Below are positions 1 through 9,390 of a stretch of DNA of 64,000 bases, piece by piece. The position numbers and the translations under genes were made by a program. The notes under the pieces are model-generated. The model had not been told where the DNA came from, searched no databases, and saw only the letters and a list, made by a program, of their open reading frames with translations. The DNA is from Brasenia schreberi (taxonomy: Eukaryota > Streptophyta > Magnoliopsida > Nymphaeales > Cabombaceae). Each line of letters starts with the position of its first letter. The stretch's first letter is position 1. Location: assembly GCA_036023115.1 (NCBI GenBank), contig JAYKKT010000091.1:28152001-28216000 (forward strand), in the 5' to 3' direction.

Positions 1-1
1 T

Positions 2-358
2 ACATCCATCGCACTCAACCTCCCCCTAGAGACGCTTCAGCATTCTAGGACGGCCGAACTAGATTTGCTAGATGAGAGGCGACTTCTTGCTATGGATCAT
101 GCTCGTGCATACCGGCAAAGGATAGCCCGACACTATGGCAAACACATGAGACCTCGCCACTTTGAAGTAGGAGATCTGGTTTTGAAAATCATCCACTACC
201 GTGGCCCACATCCCCTTGGAAAGTGGAGCCCCAAGTGGGATGGACCCTATGTTGTACGTGCAACCACCACGAACAACTCGTATTGGTTGATCGATGTAGA
301 AGGTAGGAATTTAGCAGATCCTATCAATATTCAATACTTAAAGAAGTATTACGTGTAG
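2..358 (+). CDS. Integrase C-terminal region (partial, element A)
   Basis: The frame is open from the first bases to a TAG stop at 356-358. It matches the last 118 residues of the polyproteins of elements E and C almost residue for residue, including the RRLLAMDHARAYRQ helix and the KW-x2-KWDGPYVV segment typical of the C-terminal domain of plant Ty3/Gypsy integrases. This domain binds DNA and helps bring integrase to its target. The zinc-binding and catalytic parts lie outside the window. No stop or frameshift is seen in the visible part. Confidence 0.85.
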   Translation, partial: TSIALNLPLETLQHSRTAELDLLDERRLLAMDHARAYRQRIARHYGKHMRPRHFEVGDLVLKIIHYRGPHPLGKWSPKWDGPYVVRATTTNNSYWLIDVEGRNLADPINIQYLKKYYV

Positions 359-1540
359 GATTTGGGTTAAATTCCCCCATTTTTGAAAACCCTTAGGGAT
401 AGCTGCTTTGAGACTTGAAAGCAAGGTTCAAAGGCAGAATCATGTGACCCTGAGTGAGAGAATTCGCACTTGTGAAAGAGTGGAGTCTTCCAAACACGTG
501 GTTACATTTTAAAATCCTTCTTCTTACAAAGAAAGGCCTACTTCAATATAGCAAGATACTTGCAAGTAGTACGTGCTATTTCTAAATAGGCTGATCTGGA
601 ATGGATCGAGTGTAACCTTGGGATAAGTCCTTCCCCCTTCTCTTCTCCTTCCAAAAGGAAAACATGGCCCAAATAAAGGGAATTTTCCCATCCAAAGTCA
701 CTTTCCAAAAGAAAGAAACCAGAATCCAAAAGAAAAATCGATTCTCTTGTTAAAAAGAGGGATTAAAGAAAAAATACTCCCAAAAGGAGACCCTCTATGA
801 AAAAAAGGAAAAAAAGAGGCCAAAAAAGCTCAAAAAGAGCAGTTTTCCACCTTCTATGACTTAAACCACGGGACAGTTCAGAAGGGACCGTGGTATCTCT
901 TTCCCATCCCTGGCTTATCCCAAGTAAAACATGATTCATTTCGAGGAATCCTAAAGTAAAAATAGGATTTACTTACTTGAATTTCATTTTGTTTGAGAAT
1001 TCGACGTTTCGAGTAAGACATAGGAATTTGAAATATAGCTTGTTTTCTTATAAAACCTCCGCTAGATAAGCGAGTGTCAAGACTCAAGCAAAGGCAAACG
1101 CGAAGAGCTCGAGATCCTTAGGATTGAGACTCAAGACAGTTGTCCCTTTTGTAAATAGCTTTTGTAAATAGATTTTGAAAAATCGAACATCGAACAGCAT
1201 AGGATCTGCTCACTTGGAGCAGCAGGCCTTGTAAGTCTCAAGAGTTCGACCATATCTGGTCTCTGGGAGGTCGCCACTCTTGGCACCCCACCCATGTCAT
1301 GCACCTGCATATCCACGCATGGAAATTTACATAACATGATCCCATTTTAGGACCAGAAACCGTTTTTGCATTATCCCTTTGGCATGATATCTCCTCCTAC
1401 GAGGGTTTTAAAAGTGAGATTTTCCTAAAGATGGGGACGATCCCATATTTTCGTGGATAGATCCAGGGAGACATTGAAAGGGGTGTTTGTTGTCTTTGCT
1501 ATTATCCAAATCAATTTGGATAATGACAAAGAGGGGCATC
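359..1540 (+). other. 3' untranslated region of element A
   Basis: This non-coding stretch between the integrase stop and the 3' LTR aligns along its length with the same regions of E, C and B. It carries the ACCACGG / CCGTGGT hairpin at 865-894. An 11-base inverted repeat lies at 1501-1524, and the purine-rich tract AAAGAGGGG directly precedes the LTR. The short open frames here are not conserved between copies. Confidence 0.75.
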
Positions 1541-2339
1541 TGTAAACACCTCAAAATCCCACGAACTTCTCAAATAAACCTGGTTTTGTAAAAGCAGCCC
1601 CAAATGGCTATTTTGAGTCTGGAAACCCAAGAGCCTTCCAGGCAAAACCTGTACATATGTTTAAACTATATAGTTTTAAAACCTTTTAAAAGATATTTTG
1701 AAACCCCACAAAGCGACTTGGCCTGATGAAAGCAGGACCAGAAGAGAAAAAGAGAGCCTGGAACTGGAGCACATGTCGAGCCCGGCACATCAACTCTTGT
1801 GTTAGATTCATCCCTAGAATCTTGAACATCCAAGCCCCTATTATCAACCAAACTCTTTGAAATCATCTCCGTAAGGTGAAAACAGAAGCAGACGACCATG
1901 TTGGCGAAGACCCAACGCAAGACGGAGTACTGATGCTATCAGGCCCCGCACAAACCGTTCGTTTCGAACATACCCTAAAGGAGTCAGAATTCAATTTTGG
2001 ATTGGATCTGGACCATATATATCCAGATCCCAATCCAAACATATCTGTGGATTTGGATTTGGATTTGGATCCAAAGATCCAATCCAATATCCACATCCAT
2101 GGCCCAGATCACCTTCTCATAAATGGAGGTGGGGCCCACTTAAAATTCACGTGGGATCTTGGGCATGAGAGAGAATGGAGAGGATTAAATGTGAGGGAAA
2201 TGTATTAAGCTTGACTTGTGTGTCAAGTTTTCGGTTAATCATGTGGGTTAGCCTAATTAGTGTGGGTTTAAGCTTGTATAAAACTACACCTAACCTAGGG
2301 CTGCACCAACATGATGCAATTAAGTCCATGGACCATGCA

Positions 2340-2720
2340 AAGGGATGCTCCTAACCCAATCCTAAGCCAAAACCCCTAATCCTAGCCATTTGCCCTAAAC
2401 CTGACCTAATCCTAGCCTAATCACCTAACCCACTTCCCTAATCCTTCCCTAATCCCAACCTAATCACCTAACCCACTTCCCTAATCCTTCCCTAAACATA
2501 GCCTAATTCCCCTAATCTCGACCTAATCCTAGCCTAAACACCTAACCCACCTCACTAAACCTCACCCTAAGCCCAACCCACCTAGCTAAGCCCTAAACCA
2601 CTAAACCACCCCACCTAAAACCCTAGCACACCATATTCGTAAAACCACCTAACCTAAATATCTGGCCCCCTCTAAATATCTAGCCCACCTTATCCCCAAA
2701 CCACTAAACCAGCCCCAACC
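2340..2720 (+). repeat. CCTAA-rich, telomere-like degenerate repeat inside the LTR
   Basis: Short units such as CCTAATC, CCTAACC and CCTAAAC repeat irregularly for almost 400 bases just upstream of the TATA box. They resemble the plant telomere unit CCCTAAA but are never perfect tandem copies. The same block occurs at the same place in both E LTRs (about 19800-20200 and 31100-31500), so it belongs to the LTR and is not telomeric DNA. Confidence 0.7.
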
Positions 2721-2736
2721 GACCCTATCAAAATCC

Positions 2737-2743
2737 TATAAAA
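2737..2743 (+). promoter_or_regulatory. TATA box of the element A LTR
   Basis: TATAAAA lies between the CCTAA-rich block and a GTGGGCGGGTTTT motif that is also found just downstream of the TATA-like sequence in the E LTRs. Its position marks the probable U3/R boundary region. Confidence 0.6.
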
Positions 2744-3659
2744 CCCCCCCTAGTGGGCGGGTTTTTCAAGTCTTTTTGGGCCAGCTGAGCCCCCTCTCCC
2801 CTCTCACCCCTTGCTCTCTTCCCTCACCTGCTCCACCTTGGAACTCCGACCAGCTCCACTCCATGCCACCATCACCTCCCGGCCAGCTTCACTCCATGCC
2901 ACCCGACTGCACCAACCTGCCACCGTTCGGCTGCCTCCCTTGGACACCCGCCACCTTCACCTTCCTCTCCGGTTAGTACCCCATCCTAACACCACCCTCT
3001 CTTCACTCCCCCTCCACTCTCAGCCACCACACGCCACCCTTCCTTAGCCTAGTCTCCACTTCATCCAGTCGGCCACCACCTAACTACCTGCCACCATTCA
3101 GCCACAACCAATTGCAACACCCGCAGCCTTACATCTCCTTAGACAGCCTCTAGCTAAACTCCCTCAACCCTACTTTCCCTTAGACAGCATCCACACCTTA
3201 GTGACACACCCTAGCTCCCTTTCCTTTCCTAAGCACCCCTTAACTACCCCAGCCAAGGCAACAGCACCCCCTCCGTTTGGCTAGCGCCAAGGCGCCATCA
3301 CCCGCGCCCTTGCCATTCGGCTAGCACCCACTTGTCGTGCCCTTCCGAGGAGCTCCCTCTTGCAGCCCAAGGTGACACTCAAGCCCAAGCTCAAGCAAGT
3401 CACCTCCGGACCAGCTATACATAAGTGCCTAACTCGGTCCTTGTTTATAGACTTGCTTAAGCTTAATTAAATTTGATACGGGGTTGTAATAACGGACCAT
3501 TGTCTTCCCCCGCTTGTAATAACGTGGTTTGGCACACCCACACACACGTGCACTTGAGCCTATCTCACTCTTAGCTGCACACGATTTTGACACACACATG
3601 GGCCTAATCAGCCCTTAAGATATAGACTTATTTATATAATTTAAGTTGCGTGGGGTTTT

Positions 3660-4000
3660 GCTTAAGTTGTGTGTGTTGTCTTTCGATTTTCACACTCACA
3701 CACATTGAGCTTTCGCTCTTATTTTCAAGACCCAAGTAAGGGCCATGTTATAATTTTCCTTGGGTGTTTTATTTCATGTCGTCTGCATAGTATTTCAATT
3801 ATACACTCACACACATTGAGCTTTCGCTCTTACTCCCAAGACCTTAGTCAAGGCCTATTGCAATTTATATTTGGGTTTAATTTCATGTCGTGTGCGTAGT
3901 ACTTCAATTCTACACTCACACACATTGAGCTTTCGCTCTTACTCCCAAGACCGTAGTTAAGGCCATATTGCAATTTATATTTGGGTTTCATAAGTCGTGT
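3660..4000 (+). repeat. 110-base tandem repeats in the LTR of A
   Basis: Three consecutive units each contain CACACACATTGAGC followed by TTTCGCTCTTA, at about 3703, 3816 and 3925. The core GAGC-TTTC-GCTC can fold into a small hairpin. The same array has five units in the E LTRs. Being downstream of the TATA box, it would be transcribed. Confidence 0.7.
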
Positions 4001-4804
4001 GAGTTGTCTTTCAATATACACACAACACCCATGCAACACGTTGGCGACCTTCGGGCCCATATATATTATAAGTATTTCCCTTTCGGCTATGTCTTTAAGA
4101 TTTGGGTTTTAAGGTTCAGCAGTGTGCGTAGTCTTTACATATATACACGACACACACTTGCACAATTGAGCCTTTTCGCTCTTAAGATATAGCCATATTT
4201 CCCTTTTGCAATTTCCCTTTTGCAATTTACATTCAAGTCATTTCCCTTCAGCATTGTCTTTCAATTTGGGTTTTCCCTTTGGAGTTGCGTGAGTTTGCAT
4301 TGCATATACGCCATACCATGAGTTAGGACGCATATTGCATCAAAGCAAACCCCATACTCCCGCTCAAAGTCGCCCCACTTAGGTCACGTGTTCATAACAC
4401 ACAACTAGTTGGCCCGAAAAGGGATAAAAAGAAAGACATAGGCACGTGCAAACCCACGTGAAATAAAACTTGAAAATCATACAAAAACAAACCCGAATTG
4501 AACACCTCAAACATTTCGTAGGTTCTCGTATTTAAAAACTCGATTTTCTAAGCGTATAGACTAATCCTTGCGAATCGGTGCAAGATGGTCTACGACGAAA
4601 AGAGCTTGCTTGCTCATAGTCGCCACGTTAGGAGTCAGATTTCAAAATATCTCTTCGCTAGCTTAAGCAAGCTAGCTGGCACGCCCTTTTGCTTAAATAG
4701 GACTTAGACACACGAAAAATTCGCTTCAGGCCTAAGAACCAGAAGCGGGAACTTTCTGCATCTACAAGACCCCTAATGCATGCATCGGCATCTTAGGAGC
4801 TCAT

Positions 4805-5640
4805 AACCCTGCCATAGAAAAACCAACTTCTTCGAGCCTAGTCTTGTACCCTGGAACCAAGATTAGAGCTTTGAAACAAAAAAATCCATCCCTAGGGGCA
4901 CCACGAGTTGAACCTAGGGAGCAAATCGAAAATTTCAAGGGAGCAAGCTTGGCTTCCCTTGAAGAATATGTCTCCAAAACCCAGGTTGTGTGGAAACCCG
5001 AGTTTTCCACCGTCCTGAAAAATCCAAAGTGTCTCAAGGGACCAAGCATGGTTTCCCTTGAAAACAAAATCTCCCAAACCCAGGTCGTGTGGAAGCTCAA
5101 GTCTTCCCTCGTCCTGAAACATCCAAAACCTTTCGAGAGACCAAGCTTGGCTTCCCTTGAAAGGTATGTTTCCCAAACCCAGGATGTGTGGAAACCCGAG
5201 TTTTCCACCATCCTGAAAAATCCAAAGTCTCTCGAAGGATCAAGTCTCGTTTCCCTCGAAAGACACGTCTCCCAAACCAGGTTTGCATGGAAGCCCAAGT
5301 CTTCCATCGCCTCAGAATCCAAACTCCTAGTATCCAAAAGGGTATATATCCCTAACATGGACGATTGCATGTTCCAAGGCCATGATTTATACAAAAACTT
5401 TTCAAAAAACAAGAAGTCTTGGAACATGATTCTGAACATGGGATATAAACCCTACTAGGGCCTGAGAACCCAAAACCAAGGTAGGCTCGATCCTGTCCTA
5501 CCTCAGGCCAATCGACAAAAGTATGGATTGGGCTACAGCCCACCCATACCCCCAGAGCCGTCACCTAAGACCATCTAGGTCAAGGGTGCCCTGTAGAACC
5601 TCTAAAACCCAAAACCCATGTCTTAAACCTATTGATTACA
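4805..5640 (+). pseudogene. C-terminal gag-protease fragment of element B
   Basis: The open part (4844-5458) ends in a segment with NMDDCMFQGHDLY and SWNMILNMGYKPY. This aligns with the tail of the gag-protease frames of C and E downstream of the protease. Beyond the stop, the aligned GLGYSPPIPPEP continues to about 5600 with further stops. The upstream protease is absent. The fragment includes four 33-residue repeats that C and E lack. Both strands are open across the repeats, which produces a 212-residue antisense frame that I do not regard as a gene. Confidence 0.7.
4925..5325 (+). repeat. Four tandem 99-base (33-residue) repeats
   Basis: The motif GG(C/T)TTCCCTTGA recurs at 4951, 5050, 5149 and 5248, a strict 99-base period. 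Each unit encodes a variant of SLASLE-x-YVS-x-TQ-x-VWKPEFS-x-LKNPK. The period is a multiple of three, so the frame is kept. The copies differ from each other, so the expansion is not recent. Confidence 0.8.
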
Positions 5641-7454
5641 GTCTGATTCATGAATGTTTTCTTTGTAGGTTCATGGGAAGATCCCTCCTTTTGAAAAAGC
5701 CAAAAAAATCAGATATTTGTCAAAAACCAAAAAAATTGAAAACCCAAAACAAAATCTCAAAAACATTTGGAAAAATGAAAATTCCAAAAAGAAATTTGTT
5801 TTAAAGCCTTTGGCCTTGTGCAAAGTCCATTTTCAAAAATTGTAAAAAAATGCTTTTCGAAAATTGTATGTAAAAAAACAAAAAAATCCAAAAAGTTGAT
5901 CTTGAACACCCTTTTGTCTAGAGCTTTTTCAAATGAAAAGCTCGAGAATCATCAAGGCCAGGAGGAATAAAAACCTCTGAACTTCCTAAAATTCACAAGA
6001 TCCTTGACTTATTTAAAGATTGGGGATTTTTAGAAATAAGCCTGACCCATAGTGTGTGCATACGCATCATGCATCACATCTTGAAATCATACAGGTGCAT
6101 CGAGTCTAGATATCATCTTAGAACTCGAATTCTGGGTTTTTTTTGTGAAACCAAAGGGGCAATAAAAGTCGACCCCCTAAGTATCGAGCCGTCATAAACA
6201 GGTCTCCATATGAATCAAATCCAACGCCTTCAAGGCAAATTTCAAAAAGAAATGAGAATCTCGAAAAAGGGTTAGCATTTCACAAAAGCCTTTTCAAAAT
6301 TCTTTTGATAAAAACCTTCCATGCTTTGCAAATCCTGCATTGTTTGCTTGACTTGATCAAATGAAGATGTTGTTCATACTAAATGTGCCATACATTTTCG
6401 AAAACTCTTTTGGCGTGTGAAAGGAATCACTAAGCCAAAAGAAAATTCATGCTTGGCCTTGTTGTAGGCCCTAAAAATTCGAGACATCATCTCCCATGGA
6501 AAGGGGAATGATTCATTAAAGCACTCATTTGAAAAACCTATCTTAAACAGGTAGGCAAAATGGCAGCCCATTTCAAGAGAGTATGAGTTTCAAAACTCAA
6601 GACTCAATTAAGGGACAAGCCCTGTATCATGTGGCTGAAGTGCCTCTCTGAGACACATTCCCCATACTTGATCAAATGCCCCATGAAGGCACGAATTTTC
6701 AAAATGAATTCCAAAAACCCTGCTTGACCAAAATCAAGTATAGGAAACATATTTCAAATCAAAAGGGTTGATATGAAACCATCCTCATATAAAAGGGAGG
6801 ATTTCCCAAAATTGCTTTCTCAAAAGGGATCAAAATTTCGAAAAATTTAACCCTACATATACTTTGAAAAGAAAGATTTTCAAAACTTTAGGTTTATATG
6901 AAAACCTTGATTGTGTTGGGATAAGAACATGAATCTCACGATGAAATATGGAGACCATGTCAAAATCAAAGCCCGATGGCCATGATGATCACTTAGGGTT
7001 GGTTGTGTTTTCCATCCTTGAGCAAAAAGTAGCATGATCATGTTAGGAAAATCGTGGAAATGTAGGGACATGAACATACCATCGTCCATCCCAAAAAGTC
7101 TTTTGAAAAGCCATGGCCCTTCATCATGTGGCCATGCGAAATTTCCCTCAAGCTAGGGGCATTTTTAAATATAGCCCCTAGACACTTTCCATGGAGAAAC
7201 GAATGCATCTCCTTCTTGACTTGTGAGATACATCTCGTATGTTCATCAGTGCATAAAAACATGTATTTCCATTTTTGAATCACATGGAGTGCATAGCATG
7301 CATCATATCACCCCAACGAAAGCCCAAGAGGTTGGCAAACCTGAGTAGGAATGTCCCCATGTCTTCAAAAGGGCAAGAAAATTCTAAAAATTTATCGATA
7401 TTGTGGGTCAAAATTAGCAAAACCCCAAAAATGCCTGAATATTCATAAGGGTTT
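5641..7454 (+). pseudogene. Remnants of pol, element B
   Basis: A splice-acceptor-like TTTTCTTTGTAG ending at 5668 is followed by a Lys/Pro-rich stretch that matches the start of the pol frames of C and E (GRSLLLKKPKK). Near 6160-6240 a short segment resembles the RT C-terminal sequence that in E reads GIEVDPSKCRAII. No YVDD motif, RNase H or integrase domain is readable, and stops occur in all frames. The rest (about 6250-7450) shows nothing I recognise. Confidence 0.5.
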
Positions 7455-8647
7455 ATGTTAAATTCCTTTTTCGAAAAGATTTTGAAAAATCGAACCCCTT
7501 TGAAACTTCTTGAAAGAAGGATCGAAGTTGATTGTATAACCTTGAATGGAGGAATTTATACTTTTCAAAAGGTAGAGTCTTTCAAAAACAAATTGGCGAT
7601 ATTTCAAAGAACCCTGGCTTACAAGATTAAACCTTGTTCAAAATATCAAAACATTTTCGAATAGCAGATGCTATTAAGAAATAGGACGATCTCGTTTGAA
7701 TCAAGTAACCAAAGGGATAAGCCTTCCCCCATTCTACTTCCTCTCCAAAAAGGAAAATTGGTTATGTTCAAAAAAAAGAAAAAAATCAAGAATACAAAAA
7801 CTCCTCCAAAGAGCTGCTCTCCTTTAAAGAAAAGAGGGATTAATGAAAAAAATACTCCCAAAGGGAGACCCTCTGTGAAAAAAAGAAATAAAAAGCCAAA
7901 GCTCAAAGAGCGATTTTCCGACTCTTTGCCTAAAACCACGGGACGCTTCAGAAGGGACCGTGGTATCTCTTTCCCATATCCCTACGGCTTATCCCCAAGG
8001 AAAAAGGTTCAAATTTGCGAAAATCCTAAAGTACGAATAAAATCGGCTTATTTGGATTTCATTTTGTTTGATAACTCGATTTTGTTTTGTAGGAAATGGA
8101 ACTTTGAAATGTTTTCCAAGTTTTCCTACCCAAAAAACCTCTACTGAGTAGCAGGTATTGAAACCCGAATGAAGGGAAGTATGAAAAATGGAAGTCCTTT
8201 TCGATACAAGCTAAAAGGAGTTCATTTTCAAAAAGAAAATTTTCAAAAAAACCCACAAATGTCAAAAAAACAAGGGTAGAACCTACTTGGAGCAGACAGC
8301 CTCAAAAGGCTCTCTCCAAAGCTCGAAAACCCGAAAACATCTAGAAGACATGGGTAAAACCTGCTCGGAGCAGCCTGCCTCAAAAGGCACTCTTCGAGCT
8401 AAAACCCCAAAAACAAAAACGTTTTTCTCATGCATGCATCCAAAAAATCATCCATGCATGATCATACATAGGGAAACCTAGGAAAAGTCCCCTTTTGCTA
8501 AAAATCCCCACCTGTGGTAAAAGAAAACAGGGTTTTGAGAAATAAAAATGGTGTATTCTCGAGAAAATTTGAGAGAAAAACCAAAATGGGGTGTTATCTT
8601 CTTCGCCATTATCTAAATCAATTTGGATAATGCCAAAGAGGGGCATC
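7455..8647 (+). other. 3' untranslated region of element B
   Basis: It aligns with the 3' regions of A, C and E. The ACCACGG / CCGTGGT hairpin is at 7935-7964, and the CTCCCAAAGGGAG block lies upstream of it. An inverted repeat around ATTTGGATAAT lies just before CAAAGAGGGGCATC and the LTR. The open frame at 7668-8147 covers this conserved non-coding region and is not supported as a gene. Confidence 0.7.
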
Positions 8648-9390
8648 TGTAAATACCCCAAATTTTTCAAAAATCAAAAACTCTCAAAAACACAAAAAAG
8701 CTCGTTTGAGCCAAAACGACAACCAGTTTTAAAATGTGAAAACAGGTACAAAAGGCAAAAGGAAAGCCCCGACAAGAAGAGCAAATCGAGCCCGGAGTCT
8801 CAAAAGCCACCTCCTGTTCAAAAATAGAAGAAAAAAGAGCCCGTTCAGAGAAAAGCCCGATAGAAGGATAAAAATATAATTTGGGTCAAAGAAAAAGCGC
8901 AAAGCCGCTCCAAAATGCAGAAAGAAGCCCAGTACCTAAGGAAGTCAACATAAGTCCGAGACACGTCCCGTCAGAATGAAGAACAGAATCCGTGCGGCAA
9001 TCTGAGTTTGATATCAATAGGAACCCGCCAAAACCAAAACGGCGGACCGAAACGAACGCCGAAAAAGTCCTGAAAAGCAGAACACCGATTGGAAGAAAGA
9101 CTTGGGGAAGACCCAGGCCAGAGTTGGGCCTCCGATGAATCGAAGCTCGCTCGAAACCGACGGTGAAAAGCACTAGAAAGGATCAGAAAACCAAGGAGTA
9201 GAAGAAAAGTCTGGATTAGGTGTAGACCCAAAAATATCCAGATCCAGATCCAAATTGTGTTTGGATTGGATCTGGATCTCAAAATATCCAAGATCCGAGA
9301 TCCAAACCCAAATAAATATTTGGACTAGATCTGGATCTCAAAATATCTGAGATCCGCGATCCAGATCCACATAGAGTTTGGATTGGATCC
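8648..9390 (+). repeat. Truncated 5' portion of an F-family LTR (element B 3' LTR)
   Basis: It starts TGTAAATACC directly after the polypurine tract. It aligns at roughly 90% with the reverse complement of 40802-40614 joined to 12142-11590. Alignment stops at GGATTGGATCCGG (about 9390), where the sequence switches to the minus-strand LTR. Confidence 0.8.

Larger units (their letters stand above)
1..4766 (+). mobile_element. Element A: 3' part of a Tat-type Ty3/Gypsy retrotransposon
   Basis: The window opens inside the integrase gene of this element, continues through a 1.2 kb 3' untranslated region and ends with a full 3' LTR. The LTR resembles that of element E in sequence and length but is clearly more diverged, so A is an older member of the E subfamily. 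The sequence right after the LTR belongs to another element (B), so A was probably inserted into B. Its 5' LTR would lie left of the window, so the target duplication (AGACC follows the LTR) cannot be tested here. Confidence 0.85.
1541..4766 (+). repeat. 3' LTR of element A (3.23 kb)
   Basis: It begins TGTAAACACC right after the polypurine tract and ends TCTACA at 4766. It shares the block order of the E LTRs: GGATC-rich block, CCTAA-rich block, TATA box, proline-codon-like C-rich stretch, 110-base tandem repeats, then the structured U5. It has many substitutions against E. The U5 hairpin with arms GCTAGCTT / AAGCTAGC is at 4657-4676, followed by TGGCACGCCC at 4677-4686. Confidence 0.85.
4767..9390 (+). 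mobile_element. Element B: eroded Tat-type element with truncated 3' LTR
   Basis: After the LTR of A the sequence resumes in the C-terminal part of a gag-protease frame. It continues through remnants of pol and a recognisable 3' untranslated region with polypurine tract, into the first 743 bases of an LTR of a different family (TGTAAATACCCC). Gag core, protease, most of RT and integrase are missing or unreadable. The LTR stops abruptly at about 9390, where a minus-strand LTR begins. Confidence 0.75.

Noticed and set aside
2340..2720. True interstitial telomere
   Set aside because: Units are degenerate and the block recurs at the same place inside other LTRs, so it is part of the element.
4801..5439. 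212-residue antisense open frame over the 99-base repeats
   Set aside because: The plus strand is homologous to the gag-protease tail. The antisense frame is long only because the repeat unit lacks stops on both strands.
7646..8147. Open frames on both strands (97 and 159 codons) in element B
   Set aside because: They lie in the 3' untranslated region, which is conserved as hairpins and A-rich DNA in four elements. The frames are broken in A, C and E.
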